Positions 8,745 to 16,886 are shown, numbered from the stretch's first letter. The stretch is DNA of 64,000 bases from an uncultured Bacilli bacterium (GCA_934086775.1 CAKOIJ010000001.1:18502-82501), one strand, 5' to 3'. The notes: generated by a model not told the origin, from the letters alone. A program made the numbers and translations.

Positions 8745-9332
8745 TTAATTACATTTTTTAATAAGTTTTTTGTCTTTAGTATTACTAATTATTTTTTTAA
8801 TATCTTTTAAATTTAATTTATTAACATTACATATGTCTATTATAGGTAAATAAATATCATTATTATAAGTATTAATTTTTTTTATTAATTTTATTCTTTT
8901 AGAAAGAACTTTTAAAGAATTAATACTTATATCATTGGTAAAGCAATCAATATTAGATAAATATAAATTATATTTTAAATAATTATTATAAGCATCTTCA
9001 GATTTATAAAAATTATAAAAATAATATAAAAAGCCAACTAAATTAGTAGATAATAAAACTGGAATGTTACTATTTGATAATATATATAAATAAGGGCTTG
9101 AAAATGATAAACCAAAACATATTAAACCTGCCTTTAATAAATTATTACTTTTACTATCCCTTACAATATATTCTCTGTTAAATAATTTAATATTATTATT
9201 AATGCTTTCTATAACTTCATAATATAAATCATTTGATAATTCTTTCATTTCAAAAGAATTATTACTATATTTTATCATAATAATAGGTTTATCATTCATA
9301 AATTTTATTTCATAATCAATTATATATTTCAT
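8745..9332 (-). CDS. Membrane protein of unknown function
   Basis: This 195-residue protein has two adjacent hydrophobic segments (about 64-82 and 88-108), with soluble N- and C-terminal parts rich in Asn, Ile and Lys. The C-terminus (about 140-195) is basic. I do not recognise a family. It lies between rbfA and uvrC, 21 bases before uvrC, so it is probably part of the operon; an AGGAG-like site precedes its ATG. It may be lineage-specific. Confidence 0.6.
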   Translation of the reverse strand: MKYIIDYEIKFMNDKPIIMIKYSNNSFEMKELSNDLYYEVIESINNNIKLFNREYIVRDSKSNNLLKAGLICFGLSFSSPYLYILSNSNIPVLLSTNLVGFLYYFYNFYKSEDAYNNYLKYNLYLSNIDCFTNDISINSLKVLSKRIKLIKKINTYNNDIYLPIIDICNVNKLNLKDIKKIISNTKDKKLIKKCN

Positions 9333-9380
9333 AAAAACTCCTAGGTATATTGTATCAAAAATAAAAGAAAAAAAGAAGAG

Positions 9381-9722
9381 TTAATTTTCTTCATTAATCT
9401 TCTCTATTATTTTTTCAATTCTACTTCCATATTCAATAGATTCATCATATATAAAATGTAACTCTGGAATATGTCTTATATTAAGTCTTCCTGCTAATTC
9501 AGTCCTAAAATATCCACTAGCATTTTTCATGTCTTTAATAACCTTATCACGTTTATCATCATCTAAAGTAGTAAAATAAACTTTAGCACTTGATAAATCA
9601 TTGGTAACGGTTGCGTAAGTAATTGTTACTTTTTGTAAATCTTCATCTTTAACTTCAGTTAAAAGAATATTACTTAATTCTTTAATTAAATCTGAAGCTA
9701 CTCTTTCACCTTTCAATTTCAT
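9381..9722 (-). CDS. rbfA: Ribosome-binding factor A
   Basis: This 113-residue KH-fold protein acts in 30S subunit maturation and 16S rRNA 5' end processing. The family pattern is clear: KGERVASDLIKELSNIL at the N-terminus, VTNDLSSAKVYFTTL in the middle, and RHIPELHFIYDESIEYGSRIE near the end. It follows infB with the stop and start sharing one base (9722), the standard Firmicutes arrangement. Confidence 0.95.
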   Translation of the reverse strand: MKLKGERVASDLIKELSNILLTEVKDEDLQKVTITYATVTNDLSSAKVYFTTLDDDKRDKVIKDMKNASGYFRTELAGRLNIRHIPELHFIYDESIEYGSRIEKIIEKINEEN

Positions 9723-11821
9723 TATTTCTTAACCACCTTTAATTCAAAAGTTTCAACTATATCTCCTACTTTAATATCAGAATAATTATCTAGTGTTAAG
9801 CCACAGTCAAAGCCTGATTTAACTTCCTTAGCTCCATCTTTTTCTCTTTGAAGTGTTGCTATTTTAGTAGTAGTTATTACTACTCCATCTCTGATTAATC
9901 TAGCTCCACTTCCAACTTTTATTATACCACTTGTAACATGTACTCCTGCAATGTTACCAACTTTAGAGAATTTAAATATCTGTCTAATTTCAGCTTCACC
10001 AGTAACTACTTCTTCAAATTCGGGATCTAACATACCTTTCATAGCAGCTTCTATTTCTTCAACTACTTTATATATAATATTGTATAATCTTATGTCTACA
10101 TTATAATTTTTAGCTGCTTCTTTAGTTTTACTAGAAGGTACTACATTAAATCCTATTATAATAGCATTAGATGCACTTGCAAGTACTATATCACTTTCAG
10201 TAATAGTACCAACTCCACTTCTAATAACTGAAACTTTTACACCTTCAACATCTATCTTTTCTAAAGCGTTTTTAACTGCCTCTTCTGAACCTTTAGAATC
10301 AGTTTTAAGAACTATATTTATTTCTTTATGTCCTTCTTTAACTCTTTCAAAAAGTTCATCTAAACTTACTGCTTTTTTAACAAATTTTCTTTCTTTTTCA
10401 AGAACTTCTCTCTTCTCAGCAACACTTCTTGCAATTTTTTCACTTTCAAATGCCATGAATTTATCACCCGCTACTGGAACTTTATTAAGTCCTGTTATTT
10501 CTACTGGTGTACTAGGAGATGCACTTGTTAAATCATTTCCGTTACTATTCTTAAGTGTTCTTACTTTACCAAAAGCACTTCCACATACGATAGGATCTCC
10601 AAGTCTTAGGGTACCATTATTAATAAGTAATGTAGTAGTAACACCTTTATTCTTATCAAGTGAACTTTCTATTACAGTACCAACTGCATATCTATTTGGA
10701 TTTGCTTTTAATTCTTCCATTTCAGAAAGTGCAATTATATTTTCAAGAAGTAAACTTACATTTTCTCCAGTATGAGCAGATAATTTAACAAATATAGTGT
10801 CTCCTCCCCATTCTTCAGGAGTCAAACCATATTCACTCATTTCACTCATAATCTTATCAATATTACCAATTCCTTTATCTATCTTATTAATAGCAACTAT
10901 TATAGGAACACCGGCACTTTTAGCATGATCTATTGCTTCCTTAGTTTGAGGCATAACACCATCATCAGCTGCTACAATAATAACAACTATATCAGTTATT
11001 TTAGCACCTCTTGCACGCATTTCAGTAAATGCAGCGTGTCCAGGAGTATCAATAAAAGTAATTAAATTACCATTTATTTCTACTTGATATGCACCTATTG
11101 CTTGTGTAATACCGCCAGCTTCACCACTTACAACATGGCTTTTTCTAATATAGTCAAGTAAACTAGTTTTACCATGATCTACATGCCCCATTATAGTAAC
11201 TACTGGAGGTCTACTAGTTAAATCTTCTTCTTTATCGATAATTTCATATTCTTCGAAATTGCTAATATCTACCGTTTTATCCTTTTTAAGTTCTTTATTA
11301 AATTCTAAACTAACTAGTTCTGCATCTTCAAATGAAATACTAGAATTTATATTAATCATTAAACCTAAATCAAATAATTTTTTAACTAAATCAGTATCTT
11401 TAACATTTAAACTACTAGCAAGTTCTTTAACAGTCATACCTTCCTTATAAATAGCAATATTATCAGATACTTCACTGTTACTTTGAAGTTTTGTTTTATT
11501 CTTGTATATATTCTTCTTTTCCTTTTTAAAATTTTCATTTTCTTTAGTAGTATCTTTTTTCTTTAATTTTACTTTCTTTTGTTTTCCTTCATCAATACTA
11601 CTTCCAAGTAAATTTTCAGCTCGGTCTTCAAAATCAAATTTACTTTCTAGTTCTTCACTTAGATAACTTTCTTCACTACTTAAATTATTATCTAGTAAGA
11701 TAATATCATCATCACTTAAAAAATCATCTTTATTACTTACATTGATTCCAAGTTCTTTACATTTATCAAGTACATTATTTATATTAACTTTTACATCAAT
11801 AGCATATTCTTCTACTGTCAT
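9722..11821 (-). CDS. infB: Translation initiation factor IF-2
   Basis: This 699-residue GTPase brings initiator tRNA to the 30S subunit. An N-terminal IF2_N module, a charged linker (about 50-125) and a second IF2_N-like module precede the G domain. That domain has [16 protein letters not shown] (P-loop), DTPGHAAF (G3) and NKID (G4); the C-terminal domains include [11 protein letters not shown]. The linker is short, as expected for Firmicutes. It is in the nusA operon, between rnpM and rbfA. Confidence 0.97.
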   Translation of the reverse strand: MTVEEYAIDVKVNINNVLDKCKELGINVSNKDDFLSDDDIILLDNNLSSEESYLSEELESKFDFEDRAENLLGSSIDEGKQKKVKLKKKDTTKENENFKKEKKNIYKNKTKLQSNSEVSDNIAIYKEGMTVKELASSLNVKDTDLVKKLFDLGLMININSSISFEDAELVSLEFNKELKKDKTVDISNFEEYEIIDKEEDLTSRPPVVTIMGHVDHGKTSLLDYIRKSHVVSGEAGGITQAIGAYQVEINGNLITFIDTPGHAAFTEMRARGAKITDIVVIIVAADDGVMPQTKEAIDHAKSAGVPIIVAINKIDKGIGNIDKIMSEMSEYGLTPEEWGGDTIFVKLSAHTGENVSLLLENIIALSEMEELKANPNRYAVGTVIESSLDKNKGVTTTLLINNGTLRLGDPIVCGSAFGKVRTLKNSNGNDLTSASPSTPVEITGLNKVPVAGDKFMAFESEKIARSVAEKREVLEKERKFVKKAVSLDELFERVKEGHKEINIVLKTDSKGSEEAVKNALEKIDVEGVKVSVIRSGVGTITESDIVLASASNAIIIGFNVVPSSKTKEAAKNYNVDIRLYNIIYKVVEEIEAAMKGMLDPEFEEVVTGEAEIRQIFKFSKVGNIAGVHVTSGIIKVGSGARLIRDGVVITTTKIATLQREKDGAKEVKSGFDCGLTLDNYSDIKVGDIVETFELKVVKK

Positions 11822-11835
11822 AAAACCACTCCTTT

Positions 11836-12093
11836 CTATAATCTTGATTTTAATTCTTCATATATTTCCTCAGGAACATCTACCATTAAATGTCTATCAA
11901 GTATTCTAGATTTTTCTGCTTTCAAAATAACATCTAAATCCTTCTTTACATATGCTCCTCTTCCATTTGCCTTATTGGTGTCATCTACAATAACACTACC
12001 TTCTGGAGTTCTTACTACTCTAAATAAATCTTTCTTTTCTAATTTTTCCTTAGTTATAACACATGTTCTTAAAGGTACTTTCTTTACTTTCAT
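11836..12093 (-). CDS. rnpM: RnpM/YlxR family RNA-binding protein
   Basis: This 85-residue protein is the YlxR family member of the nusA-infB operon, described in Bacillus as RnpM, an RNase P modulator. Visible signatures are VPLRTCVITKEKLEKKDL, RVVRTPEG, and GRGAYVKKD, the conserved GRGAY patch. The L7Ae-type gene (ylxQ) that often follows it is absent: only 14 bases separate this gene from infB. Confidence 0.9.
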   Translation of the reverse strand: MKVKKVPLRTCVITKEKLEKKDLFRVVRTPEGSVIVDDTNKANGRGAYVKKDLDVILKAEKSRILDRHLMVDVPEEIYEELKSRL

Positions 12094-12101
12094 AAAAACA
12101 C

Positions 12102-13160
12102 CTACTTATTAATCTCTTCATTAATTTCATTTAAAGTTTTAATTTTAATAGTATATCTAGTTAGTTTACTAGCAAGTTTAATATTAATACCCTTTTTACC
12201 AATTGCTAAACTTAAATTATCTTCATCTACTATAGCAAGAGCTCCTTTATTTAATTCATCAGTTATAGTAACATTTACATCTTTAGCAGGACTAAGAGCA
12301 TTAGCTATAAATTCTTCTGGAACATTACTATAAAGTACTAAATCTATTTTTTCACCGTTTAATGCTTTAATTATATTAGCAATACGAGATCCTTTTTCAC
12401 CTATACAACTACCAATAGCATCTACATTAGGGTTAGTACTTTCTACTGCTACTTTACTTCTTATACCTGCTTCTCTAGCAACACCATGCATTACTAGAGT
12501 TCCATCAGAAAATTCAGGTATTTCACTTTCAAAAAGTCTTTTGACAAATCCATAATGTTTTCTACTTAATCTAATAGATGGACCTTTTGGTGTTTCTTCT
12601 ATTTTAGTAATATAAACTTTTACACTATCTCCCATTTTAAGAGTTTCTCCTGGAATAAGTTCACTTTTTGGTAAAAGTCCTCTTGCTTTACCTAAATCAA
12701 CATAATAATTTCTAGTATCTTCCATAGCTAAAAATCCAATCATTAGTTCATCTTGTTTATCTTTGAATTCTTCCATTACTTGATTTCTTTCAGCTTCTCT
12801 TATCTTTTGAAGTACTACTTGTTTAGCAACACCAACTGCAACACGTCCAAAGTCTTTAGGAGTAACTTCAGTTTCATAAAAATCTCCAATCTTAGCATCT
12901 GGATGTTCTTCCTGTGCTTCTTCTAAAGTTAACTCTGCATCAGGGTTTTCTAACTCTTCAACAACAGTCATTCTCTTAAAGATTTTAATCATACCATTAT
13001 CTGTGTTTATTTCACATCTAACATCTGCATCTTCTCCAAAGTTTTTCTTATAGGCTGCTGCAAAAGCATTACTCATTGCTTCTTTAATTAAATCTTCACT
13101 TAAACCTTTCTCTTTAACTAAATAATCAAAAGCTGTTTTAAATTCCTTACTATTCATCAT
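12102..13160 (-). CDS. nusA: Transcription elongation/termination factor NusA
   Basis: This 352-residue protein has the N-terminal RNA-polymerase-binding domain, an S1 domain (about 135-200) and two KH domains, the second with AIGKKGINIKLASKLT. KH1 carries AIGSCIGEKGSRIANI. It lacks the acidic C-terminal repeats of E. coli, as is normal in Firmicutes. Two ATGs occur in tandem; the second (13157) has better spacing from AAAGGAG. It overlaps the end of rimP by 11 bases. Confidence 0.97.
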   Translation of the reverse strand: MMNSKEFKTAFDYLVKEKGLSEDLIKEAMSNAFAAAYKKNFGEDADVRCEINTDNGMIKIFKRMTVVEELENPDAELTLEEAQEEHPDAKIGDFYETEVTPKDFGRVAVGVAKQVVLQKIREAERNQVMEEFKDKQDELMIGFLAMEDTRNYYVDLGKARGLLPKSELIPGETLKMGDSVKVYITKIEETPKGPSIRLSRKHYGFVKRLFESEIPEFSDGTLVMHGVAREAGIRSKVAVESTNPNVDAIGSCIGEKGSRIANIIKALNGEKIDLVLYSNVPEEFIANALSPAKDVNVTITDELNKGALAIVDEDNLSLAIGKKGINIKLASKLTRYTIKIKTLNEINEEINK

Positions 13161-13395
13161 ATTCTCCTTTACTACAAATATCTAATACATAATCATCTAG
13201 TCCTAAATCTAATTCATCAATAATTGGACTAATTATTTTAGATGCTTTTTCACATAAATCAGTATCAACTAATTCACCATCTAATCTTATGAAAAGAGTA
13301 TCAATATTATCTTCCTTTTCTAAAGATATATCATATACTTTTACATCAATTTCTTCAAGTGGCTCCTTAATAGCATCAATAATTTTTTCTTTCAT
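13150..13395 (-). CDS. rimP: RimP-like ribosome maturation factor, N-terminal domain only
   Basis: This 81-residue protein corresponds to the first domain of RimP (30S maturation): VYDISLEKEDNIDTLFIRLDG, then DLCEKASKIISPIIDELD and a final YVLDICSKGEYDE, which aligns with the YxLEVSSPG end of that domain. Full RimP is about 150 residues; the C-terminal SH3-like domain is missing. The frame ends cleanly at TAG overlapping nusA with normal spacing, so this looks like an established short form, not a frameshift. It has an AGGAGG site and its own promoter. Confidence 0.8.
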   Translation of the reverse strand: MKEKIIDAIKEPLEEIDVKVYDISLEKEDNIDTLFIRLDGELVDTDLCEKASKIISPIIDELDLGLDDYVLDICSKGEYDE

Positions 13396-13421
13396 TTTTT
13401 ACCTCCTATATTCAAATTAAA

Positions 13422-13442
13422 GAGTGGCCTTTTATGCCACTC
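13422..13442 (-). other. Hairpin in the 5' leader of the rimP-nusA operon
   Basis: A perfect 7-bp GC-rich stem (GAGTGGC/GCCACTC) lies between the promoter and the rimP ribosome binding site, followed by CTTTAATTT. It could be a weak attenuator or an mRNA-stabilising hairpin, as nusA leaders are often autoregulated. Confidence 0.5.
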
Positions 13443-13457
13443 CTTCAAGTAACTATA

Positions 13458-13486
13458 ATTATACAACAATTATTACTTATATGCAA
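13458..13486 (-). promoter_or_regulatory. SigA-type promoter of the rimP-nusA-infB operon
   Basis: TTGCAT (13481-13486), a 17-base spacer and TATAAT (13458-13463). It follows directly on the end of surface-protein gene 1. Confidence 0.8.
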
Positions 13487-13498
13487 GTTTTTTATTTG

Positions 13499-13514
13499 GT
13501 ACTTTATATTGTAC
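13499..13514 (-). repeat. GTAC-N8-GTAC element at the 3' end of surface gene 1
   Basis: GTAC, eight A/T bases, GTAC overlaps the stop codon. Related elements lie at 15136-15151, 21065-21080, 21489-21504 (one base off) and 50443-50458. Confidence 0.5.
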
Positions 13515-15019
13515 TAATTATAAACTATCTCGTAAGGGCTTTCTGAACTTCCATTTCCTGAAGAATATGGAACTTCTGCCTTAATTGATATAACAGGGCG
13601 GACACCATAAGCAGTGGTCACATTGCCGTCGTCTAATCTACCCGGATTGCGCGAACCGTAAACACCAAATGAGCCAGCATTAGCACCATTCCAGTAGGTA
13701 GGAGACAAAAGCCACCACCATGTACTTCCTGTTATACTTGAACCAGTACTATTTAAATAATACCATACTGATGGATTGTTAGTCCATGCTAAACCTCCTG
13801 CATAACTAACTTCATCTGCTGTCATGAGTCCTATTGGATGTGTTAGTTTTGCTTTTGCATTACTTCCTGAAAATGCATCTTCTGGTGTAGTACAATCGTA
13901 TGTTGGTGTTTTTTTACTTGCTAGTCTACCATATGCCATGTAGTTAAATCTTTCACTTCCTGCTGCACTATATGTTCCATTTGCTACATTTCTATCATTA
14001 CAGTATATCGCTTCTGTACTTAAGTATTTTGTATAACTTGTTAAGTTATTACTATACCATTTATCTATTACTCCTTTTACTACACTGCTATTTGTATTTT
14101 TACGATTATTTTCTAAAGACCCACTTATTCCATACATATAACCTACATACATTGAATCATTAGATGTACTATTGAATTTACTTGTACCTATATATCCACT
14201 TGTTGTATCAGGACTTGTTCCTGAATACAAAAGTCTAATACTTCCATCATGATTTGTTCTTATTATTCTCCAGTAAAATCCTGCAAATTTTACCCAGTTA
14301 TTAGTAGGATTCCCTGCAAAGTAATATACATCTTTTGTTGGTCCTCCTGTTATACTTTCAGTACTCTTAAATAATGTACCAGTTGTATCACTTGTAAATA
14401 TTGAACTAAATGATGTTCTTGTTCCTCTTGTTTGATTATCATTTAGTATTTGCCATCCCAAAGTACCTTCTTCATATTCTCCATGTATATTCTCTGTTCC
14501 TTTTTCTATATACAATGAACCACTTAATACTTTACCCATATCTTCACTTTGATCTACTACTAAAGTATCTATATATTTAAATTCTATACTATATGAGTGA
14601 GTTTTACCTTTTGCTATTTCTACACTATGGGCTAAAACTGTATCAGTAGTTGAACTTCTTTTAGGTACATCTTTAAACTCACTCATATTGTATCCACCAT
14701 CAGTACTAGTTATTTTGTATACTAAATATCCTTTTGTAATAAAAGTATTTACTAAATCTTTTATTACTATATTGTATTTATATGTACCATCACTTTCATT
14801 CTTTACTGTGAATGTACTTATACCACTTGACCAACCTGGTACTATTTCTGAACCTGCTATTGTACCTGTACCACTGTTAAATACTATCCTAAGATTAGCA
14901 CTGTCAACTGAAACTTCTTTTTCTTTTCCAAGTATTTCCATTGAAAACCATGCTAAACTAACTGATAATACTATTACTAACAAACTCCCTAATATAATTA
15001 ATAATTCTTTCTTTTTCAT
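13514..15019 (-). CDS. Membrane-anchored surface protein with DUF6273-like C-terminal domain (paralogue 1)
   Basis: This 501-residue protein starts MKKKELLIILGSLL, with one N-terminal hydrophobic segment (about 4-27). A beta-rich region follows (about 35-175), like camelysin/TasA-type extracellular domains (GTIAGSEIVPGWSSG, FTVKNESDGTYKYNIVIKDL). The C-terminal half (about 225-495) resembles DUF6273, a C-type-lectin or formylglycine-enzyme-like fold: FAGFYWRIIRTNHDGSIRLL, then WWWLLSPTYW and YGVRPVISIK. About 60% of the protein matches paralogue 2, but residues about 440-475 do not. Those codons are unusually rich in C at the third position (CGC, GGC, GAC, ACC, GTC). It is preceded by a leader ORF, a terminator and GGAAG 6 bases before ATG. 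Its function is unknown; surface exposure is inferred. Confidence 0.75.
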   Translation of the reverse strand: MKKKELLIILGSLLVIVLSVSLAWFSMEILGKEKEVSVDSANLRIVFNSGTGTIAGSEIVPGWSSGISTFTVKNESDGTYKYNIVIKDLVNTFITKGYLVYKITSTDGGYNMSEFKDVPKRSSTTDTVLAHSVEIAKGKTHSYSIEFKYIDTLVVDQSEDMGKVLSGSLYIEKGTENIHGEYEEGTLGWQILNDNQTRGTRTSFSSIFTSDTTGTLFKSTESITGGPTKDVYYFAGNPTNNWVKFAGFYWRIIRTNHDGSIRLLYSGTSPDTTSGYIGTSKFNSTSNDSMYVGYMYGISGSLENNRKNTNSSVVKGVIDKWYSNNLTSYTKYLSTEAIYCNDRNVANGTYSAAGSERFNYMAYGRLASKKTPTYDCTTPEDAFSGSNAKAKLTHPIGLMTADEVSYAGGLAWTNNPSVWYYLNSTGSSITGSTWWWLLSPTYWNGANAGSFGVYGSRNPGRLDDGNVTTAYGVRPVISIKAEVPYSSGNGSSESPYEIVYN

Positions 15020-15045
15020 ATAGACTTCCTTTCTTTTTTAGACAC

Positions 15046-15074
15046 TAAAAAAAGATAGATTTAAAAAATCTATC
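15046..15074 (-). terminator. Intrinsic terminator inside the leader of surface gene 1
   Basis: Nine-bp arms (GATAGATTT/AAATCTATC), a 3-base loop and seven T. It lies between the leader ORF and the surface gene, so it must be bypassed for the gene to be expressed. A TAG in the +1 (nine-G) frame of the leader ORF falls in its 5' arm. Confidence 0.8.
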
Positions 15075-15106
15075 TCATTAAAGCACATGAAAAACCAGAA
15101 GGTTTA

Positions 15107-15172
15107 CTAGTTATTAATAATAACCCCCCCCCCTAGTACTTTATTTTGTACATATAGGCTGTTGTTTTTCAT
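15107..15172 (-). CDS. Leader peptide ORF with a ten-G tract (copy 1), 21 residues
   Basis: ATG at 15172 follows AAAGGAG by 6 bases. The peptide begins MKNNSLYVQNKVLGGGV and ends IINN, and the ORF stops at TAG (15107-15109). Three Gly codons and the first base of the Val codon form a run of ten G. The copy at 21036-21101 encodes 17 of 21 identical residues, with the same start, tract length, stop distance and ribosome binding site. That conservation, and its place before an intrinsic terminator, suggest a regulatory leader peptide. A secreted or signalling peptide is an alternative. No known family is recognised. Confidence 0.65.
   Translation of the reverse strand: MKNNSLYVQNKVLGGGVIINN
15124..15133 (-). 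repeat. Homopolymer: ten G on the coding strand (copy 1)
   Basis: Ten consecutive C on the plus strand, extremely unusual in such AT-rich DNA and matched exactly by copy 2. Tracts of this length are typical of slippage-prone contingency loci. Confidence 0.85.
15136..15151 (-). repeat. GTAC-N8-GTAC element within leader ORF 1
   Basis: GTAC, eight A/T bases, GTAC, encoding Val-Gln-Asn-Lys-Val; identical in copy 2 (21065-21080). Confidence 0.5.
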
Positions 15173-15210
15173 GTTTTTCTCCTTTGTTATTTGTAGCTTC
15201 CTACAATAAA

Positions 15211-15239
15211 ATAATACCACAAAAAGTATTAGTTTACAA
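15211..15239 (-). promoter_or_regulatory. Promoter of leader/surface gene 1
   Basis: TTGTAA (15234-15239), a 17-base spacer and TATTAT (15211-15216). The predicted start near 15204 gives a 5' UTR of about 32 bases before the leader ATG. The sequence is conserved in copy 2. Confidence 0.7.
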
Positions 15240-15267
15240 GTATTATTTTCTTGTACTTTTTGTGGTA
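15215..15267 (-). promoter_or_regulatory. 14-bp inverted repeat overlapping the leader promoter (copy 1)
   Basis: Perfect arms TACCACAAAAAGTA (15215-15228) and its complement (15254-15267) are separated by 25 bases. One arm fills the -35/-10 spacer. It may be an operator, and in the RNA of the upstream gene it would also form a terminator-like hairpin. The block is repeated at 21185-21237 with one change. Confidence 0.65.
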
Positions 15268-15271
15268 CTAA

Positions 15272-15844
15272 TTATTTCTTCATTATTAATTTAATATTAT
15301 TTTCTTTAGAAGAATCATTATTTAGTAATTCTTCTTTTCTAATTTCAAACATTCTTATACTTTTTTCTTTAAGATCATTTATTTCATAAATTATTTCATT
15401 TTCTTTAGATATTCTTTTAGTTTTTTCTAGCTCTAATTCTTTTAAAGTTTTTTCTTTTTCTAACTTAATGTTATTTAAATACTTGCTAAGTTCTTTAACT
15501 TTAGAGTCATATTTATGAGCATAAACAAGAGTTAATATAAATACAAATACATTTACTCCTGATAAAAGAATTGTACCAACTATATTAATAAAACCACCTA
15601 AATTTAATGGGATAATTCCAAGTGATAAAACCGAAATAATAAGTAAAAGTTTATTAAAACCTTTAATATCTTTTCTTAAATTTAATAGTTTTATATTATT
15701 ATTTCTTATTTCTTTATCAAGAAGTTCTATTTTATTTTCAAGTAAAGGCTCATTTTCATTAAAATTCTCTACTATTTTAACATTTCCATACTCATTAACA
15801 ATTGCAGTTTTATCTTTAGTGACATGCATGTATTCTTTATTCAT
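15272..15844 (-). CDS. Membrane/coiled-coil protein of unknown function
   Basis: This protein has about 190 residues. Residues about 40-60 and 95-145 are charged and heptad-like, and two hydrophobic segments lie between them (about 60-80 and 83-105). The frame extends to a GTG at 15853, but AGGTGGG overlaps that codon and sits 6 bases before the ATG at 15844, which is the better start. It begins 10 bases after prsA ends and is probably in its operon. No family is recognised. Confidence 0.6.
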   Translation of the reverse strand: MNKEYMHVTKDKTAIVNEYGNVKIVENFNENEPLLENKIELLDKEIRNNNIKLLNLRKDIKGFNKLLLIISVLSLGIIPLNLGGFINIVGTILLSGVNVFVFILTLVYAHKYDSKVKELSKYLNNIKLEKEKTLKELELEKTKRISKENEIIYEINDLKEKSIRMFEIRKEELLNNDSSKENNIKLIMKK

Positions 15845-15853
15845 ATAACCCAC

Positions 15854-16822
15854 CTATTTATTTATGCTTTTTTTAAATGCTTCATACATTTTATTTAAAG
15901 TACTATCTTTAATTTCAAAATTAGCTTCATCTCTCATAATTATAAGAGTTTTTTGATAATAATTAGTATCCTCAGTTTTCTTTTTTTGTACAACTTTACT
16001 TACTAATCTATCTTTAATATTAGACATTTCTTCTTTATTTAAAGTTTCTGTTCTATAAATAACATGATAACCATATGTAGTTTGAACAGGAGTAGTACTA
16101 TATTTACCATCTTTTAAAGCTCTAGCGGCTTTAGTAAAACTTTCTTCATAAGAAGAATCAAATTCTACATTAAAACTTTCAGTAGTGATATCATTCTTAT
16201 ATTTAGTTTTAATCTTTTCCCAACTAGTACCTTTATCAAGTTCTTTAATAATCTTTTCTATTTTTGCTTTAGCTTGATCAGTAGTCATATTTTCACCTGT
16301 TTTAACTAGAATATGCTCTACTTTAAATGGTGCAAAATAATTATCTTTATAATAAGATTCTACTTCTTTATCAGTTACATTTTTAATTAAATATTCTTCT
16401 ACATATTTATTTCTCTTATAATCAAGTTCTAAATATTTAAGAAAATTTTCTTCTGTATCAAAATTATATTGTTTTAAAAATTCTTCTTTAGATAATTGAT
16501 AATATGTTTCATAATTTTTATAATAATTTTCAGCAGTTTCTTTAATAGACTTATTGTCTTCTTCTGTTAAATTATATTTTTCATCTAATATAACTCTGTC
16601 AGTGAGTTCAATTAAGCCTTCTACTCCATACTTATTTCTTAAATTTTCATACATATTATCTGCAGTAATATTTGTTTTACCAACGGATGCTGCCACTTCT
16701 TCACCATTTTCTAGTTTAGCAATTCTTTTAGGCCATACTACAAGTACAACTATGATTGTTAAAAGAATACCAACTAATAACCCTTTTAATTCTTTACTTC
16801 TTTTCTTTAAAATTTCTTTCAT
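15854..16822 (-). CDS. prsA: PrsA-like parvulin-type peptidyl-prolyl isomerase
   Basis: This 322-residue protein has one N-terminal membrane segment (about 12-30), a SurA/PrsA-type N-terminal helical region, and a parvulin domain at about 165-270: FKVEHILVKTGENMTTDQA, then GYHVIYRTETL. PrsA proteins help exported proteins fold outside the membrane. There is no lipobox Cys, so it is anchored by the helix instead of a lipid. An AGGAGG site precedes the start, and it has its own promoter. Confidence 0.85.
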   Translation of the reverse strand: MKEILKKRSKELKGLLVGILLTIIVVLVVWPKRIAKLENGEEVAASVGKTNITADNMYENLRNKYGVEGLIELTDRVILDEKYNLTEEDNKSIKETAENYYKNYETYYQLSKEEFLKQYNFDTEENFLKYLELDYKRNKYVEEYLIKNVTDKEVESYYKDNYFAPFKVEHILVKTGENMTTDQAKAKIEKIIKELDKGTSWEKIKTKYKNDITTESFNVEFDSSYEESFTKAARALKDGKYSTTPVQTTYGYHVIYRTETLNKEEMSNIKDRLVSKVVQKKKTEDTNYYQKTLIIMRDEANFEIKDSTLNKMYEAFKKSINK

Positions 16823-16841
16823 TTATATTCCTCCTAAACTC

Positions 16842-16870
16842 ATTGTACTATATTTTTTATTATTTTACAA
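16842..16870 (-). promoter_or_regulatory. SigA-type promoter of prsA
   Basis: TTGTAA (16865-16870), a 17-base spacer and TACAAT (16842-16847). Confidence 0.75.
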
Positions 16871-16886
16871 ATTTTTCAGAAGATTT

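Noticed and set aside
10455..10775. Long plus-strand ORF inside infB
   Set aside because: It is an opposite-strand shadow of a conserved GTPase gene, with no ribosome binding site or recognisable product. The same holds for the plus-strand ORFs within polC, tuf, fusA, iscS and the surface genes.
15124..15133. Ten-C run as an assembly error
   Set aside because: Two separate loci have the same length in the same codon position, with conserved flanks. A small count error of one base cannot be excluded, but the tract itself is real.
15040..15200. A c-di-GMP or other known riboswitch in the surface-gene leader
   Set aside because: The conserved cores of GEMM-I and GEMM-II do not fit, and the coding capacity with a good ribosome binding site explains the conservation better.
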